NCBI RefSeq assembly: GCF_000003815.2
Contig: NC_049982.1
Coordinates: 731,175 to 795,174 of the forward strand
Origin: Branchiostoma floridae
Taxonomy: Eukaryota; Chordata; Leptocardii; Amphioxiformes; Branchiostomatidae
Length of the DNA: 64,000 bases
Direction of reading: 5' to 3'
Both the position numbers and the translations under genes were made by a program. The notes below the pieces were generated by a model. That model was not told the origin of the DNA and made no database searches. It worked only from the letters and a program-made list of their open reading frames with translations. Shown piece after piece: positions 9,521-19,722 of the stretch. The number at the start of each line of letters is the position of its first letter. The stretch's first letter is position 1.

Positions 9521-11958
9521 GAACAAACAACATTGAGTTGCTTTTCTAATGGTGTTTGGATCCAAAGAGTAGCTGTATGTAGGGCTGTGCCCCTACCAAA
9601 AGCCCGTATCTGTACCTACTTTCCTCCTTCCATCCATTGATTGATGAAACAAAGGAATAAAAGTGTTCGCCAACAGTTTACATGTACCTAACAAATAGGC
9701 CAAACCTCCATGGCAACAATAAGGAGTACAGTACTATAGCTATGGAACCTTCTTGTTTCTAAGTGTGTCCCTTATATCATTATTGTAATATACAGCAATG
9801 TGCAAAGTCCAAAGCTGTCTATACCAACATAGAATAAGATAGGGTATTGCATATATTGACAAACAAAAAACTCTATGAAATGTGCAGGACTGTCAAAGAT
9901 GCCAGTAAGTTGGGGTATCCTGTCAAGTAAAAGAGGCCAATACGTTGGGTGCGGGGATATCTTCCAGCAGTGAAGACACTGTGTATTGTATACTACAGAA
10001 ATGAGTTGATAGCAATAGACCATCAGCATGGATGGAAGTCAGATTTTTATTAAAAACTATACATCCATGTACTGTAAATGCAGAAATGTGTGTTCTTCAC
10101 CTTCACCGCAAACTCCAAACCATGTAGTGAAAATTTTTCCTTGAAAGTGTATGGCTGCGGTATATGGCACTACTGCAATCTCTAAACCACTGCAAACATT
10201 CCATTTTCCAACCACTGCAAAATTAAATACTTGCAAACTTGAATGCATTTACAGTACGTTGACCTGTATTCTAGACTGAACAGCGTTAATTATTTCCAAA
10301 CAGTAACAAAGATGTGTCAGTTCAGGGAAGGTGAGTCAAGACAAGAATGAAATGTGCAAGACTCAGTCACCTTAGCAGGCCCTAAAAGTACTAGTCAGGC
10401 TGTTATGGCTTGTTATTATGTGTTGTTGTTTTTCCGATGGAATGCAAGTTCTATGTGAACTTCGTTTCTTGTAGACAGGTTCCATAGTGCAATTACATCT
10501 GAGTTACCATTAAAAAAAATCACATTGTAAGCCATGAAAAAGAGCCTGACATGTAGAGGCAACCACTAGTATGAGGGCTATGCCAGACAAGTCATGGTAC
10601 TTCCAGGTCTCTGGTATGGTAACAGTTCCACTAAGCGATCCATTCCATGTACATGTATGTTACGTTATGATAAGTTATGTTGGACATTACGTGCAACCAA
10701 GACTGCAATATTATAGGTAATGCAGCGGTCACGTTTCCAAACCGGGGACCTCAAAGTGTAATACAAAGTACAAGTACAAAACACACTGAACGCCCCCCAA
10801 AAATGGTCACCAGCATTATTTGTGTATATTCCTTGTTAAACGCTTCATTTTCTGTTTCCGCAAACAACCCGGCCGGGACCTGGTTGAGAAATGTGACCAT
10901 AGCACAACTTTTAGAAAATAAAACTGAAGATATTGACGTTATCTGATCAACGTGTTAGCTGAAACATCATGCTGAAAGTTTTCATCCCGTCTGTACACCT
11001 GTATGTAAGAGATGTTCAGCAAATTTTAGCTGACTGTAACCACACGATGTTAACGTTGTCAAGTGGCGTCACCACTGTTGGGAGACGCTGTGGAATCTAA
11101 GATGCCATTAACTGAACTAATAAAGTATTAGTTATACGTGATACCCTGTAAAATGTTATGTTCATGGAAAGGCTAAAATACATTGTCATTCATTGCAAAC
11201 AATGAGGTAGTACTAGTAGGACAATATGGCTCATTTTTTCCACTTTGTTTTCTAGCAACTGGGGCTTACACTTCCGTAGTATTACTAGAGTAGCGTTAGA
11301 ATCGTATTTTACTTGTACAATAGTATGCATTAGTTATAATATTTAGTTCTTCCAACTTGTGTTAAACCTTTCTTTTAGTCACTAAAAAGAAAGCTGAATA
11401 ATATCGACGGCTTTGTGTCTTTTATTGTCTCCTTAGGCCATGTTAATTTGACTATATAGATATAGATGACATTCGCATCAGTTTTATCCGTTTCAAAAGA
11501 AAAACATTTTCGTGCTGTAAAACGTACAAAGCATTTGTAAAATAAGCACATATATGCCGTAAATTGCAAAACAAAATTTCTGAAAACGTATACTAATGTC
11601 ACAGAATGCCAAGGAAATTCTAAAATCGAAGATATTAAAGAACAAAAACGAAAAATGTACTGTTCAGCATACCATATTCTACGTGCTAACTTGTTCAAAC
11701 TTCCTGACCGCTGCTTTGATTTCATAATAAAGCAACTCTTTTGGCAAAACCTTTTTTTTATTCACACTCTCGCAACAGTTGTAGGGTTCCTAGGGGATAT
11801 GTCGCCCACATAATCAAATCAACGTGGCCTAATTTAGGCTTCGTAAAACAGAAGAGTGTTGGAGAATGTCCCTGGGTGGAATTTTGTCGTACATCTCCTA
11901 GCTTTGAGTCCAGTCCTCAAGGAACGCTACTTTCGAGGAGCGACTAAAAGCAAAACAA
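9521..11958. other. Intergenic DNA, mostly featureless
   Basis: Apart from the MITE at 10070-10256 I see no genes. 11240-11740 is AT-rich. Short ORFs here show no recognisable motif. Confidence 0.4.
10070..10256. repeat. MITE family 'TACTGTAAATGCA'
   Basis: The terminal repeats are 'tactgtaaatgca' (10070) and 'tgcatttacagta' (ending 10256). The interior has repeated 'accactgcaaa'-type words. Same family as 30034-30231 and the gap-truncated copy at 59242. Confidence 0.8.
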
Positions 11959-11964
11959 GGCTGC

Positions 11965-12113
11965 ACTCCAGGGTACACCTCCGTCATGTTGTCACCAGCG
12001 CGCCTAGCGGAATATGTTAGTGATGCAACCTTGCCCAGGATGCCGGTCTTGTGCATGACGACCCTGACGTCATCGCTCATGGTGTCCGAATACCCGATGT
12101 AGTCGTAGTGGAT
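11965..12113 (-). pseudogene. Orphan last-exon fragment of a carbohydrate sulfotransferase
   Basis: On the minus strand a splice acceptor ('cacag' at 12118-12114) leads into IHYDYIGYSDTMSDDV, KTGILGKV and ARRAGDN. This matches the last exon of the plus-strand sulfotransferase at 19227 (IHYDYIGHLETMHDDV, KTGIIEKV, ARRAGNN). Similarity fades after about 50 residues near 11965, and the expected C-terminal 40 residues are not found. No other exons of this copy are seen nearby. It is either a dead fragment of an inverted paralogue or one exon of a gene disrupted by the MITE starting 110 bases away. Confidence 0.75.
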
Positions 12114-12222
12114 CTGTGAAGCATACAGGACAAGGCATAAATAATTGTGGTCGACGAAATTCACGTGTATATAAAGATACCGCGCAAATTATTTTACTTT
12201 TGCAATCGCTAAAAGAAGGAAA

Positions 12223-12718
12223 GTTACCTATTCTTCCTGCGCAGTGACTGGCTCATCCATATGAAGCTATGGGGTATTGCCTGGAGTCGCGCGGCGAAAT
12301 GATTCGAATCCATTTTCCTCTGTTAAAATGGATGTTGGGTGGGAGGGGTGGGAGGATTGAAATTGTTCGACCCTCGTCTAGACAAATTTGACAAGTTTAA
12401 TTACAGATGCACGGCATAGCAGCAGTAGCTGAATTGCGCCGCCATTCACATTTCTATACATTAAAACCAGCCTTAATAAAATCCGTTCGTTATCTTACAA
12501 ACTTAAAGCAAATACATTTGCAAGCATTTCAGAATTGTACCAATTCCAAACATCACTCCTCTCGTGTCACCCTCCCATTTTTTTCTCTACTCATAGTTTA
12601 TCTTTCGCCGAGCTACCAGGCTATGCGGATGAGTCTGTCTAACTACGCAGTAATTAGTCAGCTTTTGCCTATATAGATAGCTCAGATGGATAAGCCAATC
12701 ACAGCGCAGGAAAAATAG
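12223..12718. repeat. MITE family D (CTATTCTTYCTGCGCAGTGA ends), 496 bp copy
   Basis: It starts 'gttacctattcttcctgcgc' and ends 'ccaatcacagcgcagg' plus 'aaaaatag', forming about 23-base TIRs. Shared internal words are 'ctcatccatatgaagctatggggt' near the left end and 'gcggatgagtctgtc' near the right. The same family forms the insertion in the dermatopontin pseudogene (40991-48072). Confidence 0.85.
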
Positions 12719-12909
12719 CCACCAACTTGGCCGACAGGCTGAATAAAGGTTCAGAAACTTGAACTATGCGGCTCCAGATGTCTCACTGAGGGATGACTAC
12801 GGTGCAATAGATGTCGGTTAGCTGAGGGATGAGTCCACTCTACTATATAAGGAAAGCCACCAACTTGTTACGTATACATCCAAGTAAATCGAGATGATGG
12901 TGGAGAGTA

Positions 12910-13300
12910 GGTCTGGGTAGCGTTTTTTCTTATTGGACCGGTCCAGAAAAAACGGACCTGAAAAAATTAGGTGGACCGGATGTTAGACCTATTAGACAAT
13001 TAACAGATTATTTCATGGCATTCACACGTTTTGGCGCTTGCAGGTGGAAGAAAATAAGAGTGAAGTAGAGTAGAGTTTATGGTCATTTCTACCAAGTTTT
13101 ACAGTCAATCGTGCAGGTGCAGATGAGCGTTGTAGGATTTTAAAACGCCAGTGTATGTCTAATACTCCACCAAACAGATTTCTTTGTAGTGAAATGGATT
13201 ATTGGCATGAGTCATTTTGAATCAGGTTCAGGTCCGGACCTGGACCTGATCCCCTGAACCGGACCTGGACGTGAATTTTCTGTACCGGTACCCACCACTA
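12910..13300. repeat. Dispersed repeat rich in GGTCCGGACC words
   Basis: It contains many 'ggacctg', 'ggtccgg' and 'aaccggacctgg' words and ends 'ggtacccaccacta'. A second copy at about 18170-18600 has the same composition and ends 'ggtacgcaccacta'. Left and right ends are weakly inverted, so a MITE is likely. Confidence 0.6.
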
Positions 13301-14224
13301 GTGGAGAGGATAAATGTTTGCAAGTCAGAGCCAGCTTGCAGGACGCATGCGCCCAAGGGCTGATCCGTATTTGCTTATAAGGGACCGCCAAATGACCACA
13401 ATAGGCAAGGTGGTACTTGTGGGGAGGTCAAAAGTACAATTTTGGTCGTAGCTGTCTTTAAAGCTGCCATGGAGCTCCGTAGATTCTAAATTGACATATC
13501 CGCAATTAGATCGCCATCTCCCCCCTGAATCTGTAGCGAAACTTCCCTGGTTCACGTAATCAACCATAAACACCTGAACGGCAGGTGAGACAGATGATTT
13601 TCATTCGAATCGATTAATCAGAAGGGAAGAACCAAGACACACACAAAAAACAACCTTCCGGACCTCCGGTCGCATCGTACTGACGATGCCATCGTCTTCA
13701 AGGTAAGTCCACATTCCTTCTGGTAAATCCTTTCCGTCTTTTGAGCAGAGGTACGATTCCTGCAACATTTGCTGCGTACCTTCTCCTGTATACCACAGTC
13801 TTCCAGCTGCGAAGGGCATGGTCCATGGACATGGGTGCACAGACTCGTCTTATTAGTCATAGCTATGTCTACGGTAGGAGTTGTACAAAATGGCCTAACG
13901 GCACAGGAGTCTCCCTTTATGTTATATTAAATTGATAATGTGATGCGATTATTGATGTATTTTAATTTATTTCAATGGTTACTATTAAGGCTCATTTGCA
14001 TCTGCAATTTCATAACTTCCAAATTGGATTAAGGTTAATAATTCGATTATTTGTGATAACTACACAATTTAGACTCATGTCTGCAACTTGTTTTAAAAAA
14101 GATTTAATTGAATTTCCAGGGCATAAAACTAGTTAAGTTTAGCCCGCTTCTATGTCGGCCAATCGTCTCATCTTCTTTTCTTGTTTATTTGCACTCAGAT
14201 GCCTGAAATTCAAGAATCCTGGTA
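13301..14224. other. Intergenic DNA; two unrecognised minus-strand ORFs
   Basis: Minus-strand ORFs at 13840-13601 and 13573-13325 (about 80 residues each) contain no motif I recognise. Neither has convincing splice signals on both sides. The rest is AT-rich. Confidence 0.3.
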
Positions 14225-14626
14225 GTAGTACCTGTAACCATGATCTTGTTACTTTTGATCGTGTTTATGATGACATCATTGTTTGCTTATACAAAGATCC
14301 ATGATCCTGGCAGTGCCGATGGTCCTGTACATTGTAGTCGTAGTTATAATGATATCATTGTTTGTTTGTTTGTTTGTTTGTCTGTGTGTTTGTACACAGA
14401 TCCATGCTGAAGAACCTAGCGGTATCCATGGTCCTGTACCTTGTAGCCGTGTTTATAATGACATCGTTGTTTGTTTGTTTGTTTATGTTTTTTGTTTGTT
14501 TGCTTGTCTGTACACAGATCCATGCTGAAGAACCTAGCAGTACCCATGGGCCTGTACCTTGTGATCGTGTTTATAATGACGTCAGTATCTATTTATTAGC
14601 TTGTTTGTTTGTTTGTTTGAACAAAG
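14225..14626 (+). repeat. Tandem copies of the sulfotransferase anchor-exon acceptor
   Basis: Copies of 'TTTG tract + acaaag/acacag + atccatgctgaagaacc' begin at 14297, 14400 and 14518, with a diverged partial copy from about 14225. The true exon copy begins at 14627. Each copy includes about 50 bases of exon coding the hydrophobic signal-anchor start (MLKNLAV..MVLYLVAV) before returning to intron. Unit length is 103-118 bases. The last copy has lost the ATG found in the others (ccatgctg changed to ccaagttg). Confidence 0.88.
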
Positions 14627-17600
14627 ATCCAAGTTGAAGAACCTAGCGGTACCCATGGTCCTGTACCTTGTAGCCGTGGTGATGATCACGGCCTACTTCC
14701 GACCTAGCTACCAGCGGCTGTACCGGGACTCCGGTGAGCCTTACCCCGTTCTTCAGCGGTCTTGTGTCCAGATTGTATATCCTGGATACCATCCTATTTC
14801 TACCGGGGCTCCTTACCCTTATAAGGAGCCTCTGGGTTCTGGACCAAAGCGCCCTGCCGTTACGCCATACGACCCCACAAGATAAAACTTTATCTGTTTC
14901 TGAGTAAATAGTACTGTTGTGAGGAGCCACGGTAGAACTAGGGTGGTACCCAGGCTAGAGACTGTGTTCTTTAGTTTGTTGCATTTTTTTAGGACATTCA
15001 TGCAAGAATGTCTGAGGTATGTATAGCTATGCTGCATTAGTAAATCTCTTTGAATTCACCGGTGGGCGTTAGATAACGGAGTTATGAGGGTTAACTGTTA
15101 TTTCGTGTCATCCATCCTTTTCTGTGTTTAGCCATCCTCCTATGCACGGTCCCCAACTGCTAGCTAACTGCCTATTGTACTGACCCCAAGGAGTTTCGAC
15201 ACAACTGTGGTCCCTCTGCGTAGGAGAATGTGTTTAGCATGACCAATTTATTGTGTTCTTTTATGAAACCTATTCTTACTCTCTGATCGAATTTTCCTCA
15301 CACGACGTCATCAAGTGTCCCCCCAATCCACCAACACGGTGGCCGCTTGATGACGTCATGACCACGTGACTCCATTCGCACCATATTAGGAGAGCTGCCC
15401 CCCGGCTGGGAGCGGCACCTGCTGGAGTCGAAGTCGAAGTCGGAGTCGGAGTGGGAAACTCGCATGGAGAAAATCCACCGTGACAGGAGGGCGACACTGC
15501 ACAGGGCCTGCCAGAAATTCAACTTAGAGGTATGAGCTTAATTCAAAGGCTATAGAAATAGTTAAGCTATCATCATCATCCGGGCGTGCTGGTTGCACGG
15601 AAGGACATGACTCTCCCCCTCCATCCTTCCCTATCGTTCATAGAATTGGACGATCTTCAACTGAGCAGTCAGTATCTTCACAAAGTTGATGTAGATATGT
15701 TTTGCGTGGTCTACCTATGCTTGCATGACCATGTTTTGGAGTCCATGCTATGTTATGCTATGGACTATACAGGTGCAAAAGTTCTCAAGCAAGTGTTGCT
15801 GTGTTCAACTATTCGTACTTTTCTTGCTATCCCCTGCCCCCCAGGGCCCTCCCCCTTCCCCCAGGAGACTGCACAAGCTGCGGTACAACGACCCCTACCG
15901 GCTGGTGTACTGTGACGTGGCGAAGGCCGGCAGTACTACAATGAAGAAGATCCTGGCCAGGGTGGACCCGAACTACGACTACATCAGGGAGAACGGGCTG
16001 CACGATCAGGACGCGTTCAAGGACCTCAGTCAGTAAGTGGGACGAAGTCGTTGTAACTACGGTATCACCGCATGTACTGTATTTACCAATGGTACGTAAA
16101 AAGTATATAGAAGATCAATCTCCTGTAGTTCACGGGCTGATTTTTGGCGCTTTCGGGCGTAACCCCCACGTAGCCCCTGGAACAACCTGCGTCTACCGGC
16201 CTAAATTTGGGCCTGGCCGGGCCCCGGATTTTTTTAAGACTTAGGGTTATGAGAAAAGGACTCATGAAGTCCTCCTCCCCTTCGACTCTAAGTGAACAGC
16301 TAAGGAAGAAGAGGTGTATTTTTTAAGGTTAGCGTGCTTGCTGACGTGTGCGTGTGCGCGGGGGGGGGGGGGTGCACGTGCACGTGTGTGTGAATCTATG
16401 TCTGTGAAAACTTAAATAGTTTGGGATTGATATTCATTATATTTAGCATATGATGGGATTGATTCATTTGTCATTTTTCCATCAAAAATTCCTACACAGG
16501 TTCCCTGCCGGTTCTCCGGCCCTGACCTCCCGCCTGACGAACTACACCAAGTTCATGATAGTAACAACGACAGTAACAGTAACAGTGACAGTAACGGTAT
16601 CAGTAACAGTAACAGTGACAGTAACAGTGACAGTGACAGTAACAGTGACAATATCAATAACAGTAACAGTAACGGTGACAGTGACAGCGACAGTCACAGT
16701 CAAAGTCACAGTCACAGTAACAATAACAATCATTTGTCCATAACAAATTCCGACACAGATTCCCCGCCGGTTCTCCCGCCCTGACTTCCCGCCTGACGAA
16801 CTACACCAAGTTCATGATCGTGCGGGAGCCGCTGGAGAGACTCCTGTCGGCGTACCAGGACAAGTTCCGGTACGGCAGGGCTGTCCGGGAATTCGAGAGG
16901 AACTACGGAGAGCACTTCCTGGAAGTCAGGACCCCCAACGACGCCGAAAGGTTCACTTTCACTTTAATTTTTTACTTTATTGTTTGAACAGAACATCATA
17001 ACAACTGACGTCATTGACCTGTTTTTCCGGTAAGCATGGGGAGCAATTGCATAACATTTAAAATATTGTATCAACGTCAAAACATATTATCATGATAAAA
17101 AGCCAGGGGGAAGTTACCGTGGTGTAGTTGTAGAGCTGTGCTTTTATTTAGTTTTAAAAATGACATGAACTGTGGGCGTGCCTCTTTGGCTAAGAGGTAA
17201 AGAAACTATTCCATAATTGATGCTGAACTGAAGCGCTAAAGGCACAGTCACACCAACGTGCATGTCAAGAATGTTATTCTAGTTTTTACTTAAATGTTGT
17301 CTCATAGCTTGGCTATCTTGATGTTCTTGTTTTTTCTTAGCAGTATATTCAAGAGAGGGAAGAAGCAAATTCTTGTATTTTCTAACTTTCCCAAGATCAA
17401 AACAAAAATTCCATTTCTCAAAGTTTCTTGATATTTGAAAACAAGAACATTCTTTGACTTTGACTTTGACTTTCATGAATGTTTAATATTCTAGTCTTTA
17501 CATAACATCCCCCATTCCCCCACAGGTGGCAAAAGGCTGCCCGTGCAGCTGACACGAAGGCCCGTCTGAACATAACGTTTGCGGAGTTCGTGCGGGTGGT

Positions 17601-19499
17601 AGTTCAACATCACTCACTCACTCACTAAACTTCCACCTATTCTCTTACACAGGTGGCAGACGGCGGCTGCCCGTACAGCTCGGAAGGCCCGTCTGAACGT
17701 GACGTTTGCGGAGTTCGTGCGCGGGGTGCTCACGGGAGAGGAGCGGTACTTCAACATCCACTGTCGCCCACTCTCACTAACTAAACTTGCATCTATTCCC
17801 CCACAGGTGGCAAAAGGCTGCCCGTGCAGCTGACACGAAGGCCCGTCTGAACATAACGTTTGCGGAGTTCGTACGGGGCGTGCTCACGGGAGAGGAGCGG
17901 TACTTCAACATCACTCACTCACTCACTCACTAAACTTCCACATATTCTCTTACACAGGTGGCAGAAGGCTGCCCGTGCAGCTCACTCTAAGGCCCGTCTG
18001 AACATAACGTTTGCGGAGTTCGTGCGCGGTGTGCTGACGGGAGAGGATCGGTACTTCAACATCCACTGGCAGCCGCAGCACCTCATCTGTCACCCCTGCA
18101 GGGTCAGTGAAAGCTAGCAAATCTTACCTGTGGTGGGGTCGTGTGGCGTAACTGCAGATTATTTGACCCAGAAATAATTGTGCGTACTTAAAGCCCGGAC
18201 TTGGAATTGGACCTAAAAATGTGTAGGTCCAAGTCCAAAAAAAACAAAAACCTAAATGTCTGGAGCCAAGTCCGGACTTGCAAAGAGCAATCTGTCACTT
18301 ATATTCCCTTTTTTGGTTCTAAACCTTTAAAACCTTCCATAGACAGTGAAATTTGCACTGGAAAAAGACAAGAAACTTTTTGTGTTTACACTGGCTGTAT
18401 ATACTTTGCATGTATTTTTCACATTGCATTTCAATGCTTTAACATGCAATTTTATATGCACCATCCTCCCTAGCTCCCCCTCAAAAAAATTTCTAGTGCA
18501 CATAATATGCAATGATGACTTAAAAGTCCGGACCTGAATCTGAACTGCTGGACCTGAATCCGGACCTGAACCTGAATATGAGTTTAGGTACGCACCACTA
18601 CACAGAACCCAGATGTCCTGGGTTCGTATCCTGTCGTGCCCCCGATCCTGTGCTACCTGGTACGACTTTCTACCCTTCATGTATCTGTATGTGTAACGTT
18701 GTCATTTGTGTATTTTATGCCCAGGAAGACTAGCATTGTACATTGTTTGTATCTCTGCTAATGGGCGAATAAAGCCTCTAAAGCCTCTAAACCCAGGTGT
18801 ACAAATGGGAACCTAGTTCATCTTGATCTGTGAGCTGACCTATATCTGTTGTTTTTGAGAACAGTGTATTTAGGGATATCAAGTCGGGTGGTGGTTTCGA
18901 ACTGAAATATTTTCACGATTTTGCACTTCGAAACCACCGTTCTTTTTTTTTTCAATTTTGCTTTTGGGCAGACGGGGACAATGTGGCACTGCACTCAAGT
19001 TTTGTAACTTATATTAACAGTGACACATACACGGTACAGACGTAAAGGTAGTCTTTTACCTCCCCGACCGAACCACCGTTCGTCGACTTAGGACCGCTGA
19101 ATGACCGGATTTCAAGAATACCGGATATAGGTTTTCCTGCGGATAAATGTGACCTAGCAGAAAAAGGTGTAAAATGTTTATATGAATCTGCCATGGAAAC
19201 TTAACATATTTTATCTGTCGCTACAGATCCACTACGACTATATCGGTCATCTTGAGACCATGCATGATGACGTCAAGTACATCATGCGCAAGACCGGCAT
19301 CATCGAGAAGGTTGCACCACCAAAGCAGACCGCTAGGCGCGCTGGGAACAACCTGGCGACCATGTACGCGCAGATCCCGCTGAGTCACATTCGGCAGCTG
19401 GGAAGGATGTACGCCTTTGACTACATCGCCTACAGTTTTCATTTTGAAGACACTGTGAGAAACATTGTGAAGGGGTGGGAGGACGAAATGCATCTATGA
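14627..19499 (+). CDS. Carbohydrate sulfotransferase (CHST8-14 / HNK-1ST family), six exons
   Basis: Exons with consistent phases: 14627-14733, 15390-15529, 15845-16032, 16759-16950, 17958-18102 and 19227-19499 (TGA). The total is about 345 residues, the usual length. It is a predicted type II Golgi enzyme transferring sulfate from PAPS to a glycan. Visible features are an N-terminal signal anchor (MVLYLVAVVMIT), then a charged stem. The 5'-phosphosulfate loop is CDVAKAGSTTMKKIL in exon 3. The 3'-phosphate motif is FMIVREPLERLLSAYQDKF in exon 4. ICHPC, HYDYIGHLETM and a final FEDTVRNIV segment close the protein. The 5' loop is AKAGSTT rather than the vertebrate PKVACTN type. The start codon is unclear: the exon copy reads SKLKNLAVPM, so translation may start at that inner Met or in an upstream exon or decoy copy. 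The exon 4 donor (gttcac) is weak. The acceptors of exons 1, 4 and 5 are each duplicated upstream. An exact substrate (chondroitin, dermatan or GalNAc) cannot be assigned. Confidence 0.85.
14750..14885 (-). repeat. tRNA-derived SINE fragment, reverse orientation
   Basis: The reverse complement begins 'ttgtggggtcgtatggcgta' then 'acggcagggcgctttgg', like the SINE head at 18132. It is followed by a small palindrome 'ggctccttacccttataaggagcc' (14807-14830). It lies in the first intron of the sulfotransferase gene. Confidence 0.55.
16500..16561 (+). repeat. Decoy duplicate of exon 4 acceptor and first 60 bases
   Basis: The sequence 'tacacag' followed by about 62 bases matches the start of exon 4 at 16759 (FPAGSPALTSRLTNYTKFM in both). 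It runs directly into a CAGTAA/CAGTGA repeat instead of the rest of the exon. About 35 bases of preceding intron are also duplicated. Confidence 0.9.
16562..16735. repeat. Hexanucleotide satellite (CAGTAA/CAGTGA)n
   Basis: About 28 imperfect units of 'cagtaa' and 'cagtga' lie between the decoy and true copies of exon 4. The satellite begins inside what would be the exon codons following Met, so it appears to have expanded within the duplicated segment. Confidence 0.95.
17526..17957 (+). repeat. Three tandem partial copies of sulfotransferase exon 5
   Basis: Copies begin at 17526, 17653 and 17807, and the complete exon begins at 17958. Each has a 'cacag' acceptor and codes WQ(K/T)AARA...KARLN.TFAEFVRG. 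Copies two and three continue to LTGEERYFNIH before dropping back into 'tcactcactcactaaacttcc' intron sequence. The first breaks earlier, after 'ttcgtgcggg'. None reaches the donor of the complete exon. Units are about 127, 154 and 151 bases. Confidence 0.92.
18130..18780 (+). repeat. SINE interrupted by a GGTCCGGACC-type repeat
   Basis: The SINE head 'ggggtcgtgtggcgtaactg' (18136) breaks off at 'tttgacccagaa' (18172). The B-box part resumes at about 18605 ('cctgggttcgtatcc'). The inserted block is the relative of 12910-13300. It lies in the last intron of the sulfotransferase gene. Confidence 0.6.
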
Positions 19500-19539
19500 A
19501 AGAGACAATGTAAGGTTAAGGGTGTAACAGGGCATCTGT

Positions 19540-19722
19540 TATAACTATAGATATGGCCAGATAGCAGTAATACTCAAGCAACTGGATATGATTTTGGAAA
19601 TGACCAGACGTTTAAGTTGCATCTACTATCATTTGTTAGTGACTCTGAAACTTCAGACCGTTTCCAAAATCACATCCTTTGCTTGAGTGACTGCTTTCTT
19701 GTTACCTGGATGTCTAACCTTC
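19540..19722. repeat. MITE family C copy
   Basis: It contains 'tactcaagcaactggatatg' near the left and 'ttacctggatgtctaacc' at the right end. The left end is truncated. Same family as 6972-7705. Confidence 0.75.

Noticed and set aside
13601-13840. Minus-strand ORF with GRLWYTGEGTQQMLQESYLC
   Set aside because: Looks protein-like but I could match it to no family and found no consistent splice sites; left unannotated.
15300-15370. TGACGTCA words (CRE-like) at 15305 and 15351
   Set aside because: They are the arms of a small inverted repeat within an intron; no sign of a promoter.
16450-16743. Thr/Val repeat ORFs on both strands
   Set aside because: Translations of the CAGTAA/CAGTGA satellite joined to a decoy exon start.
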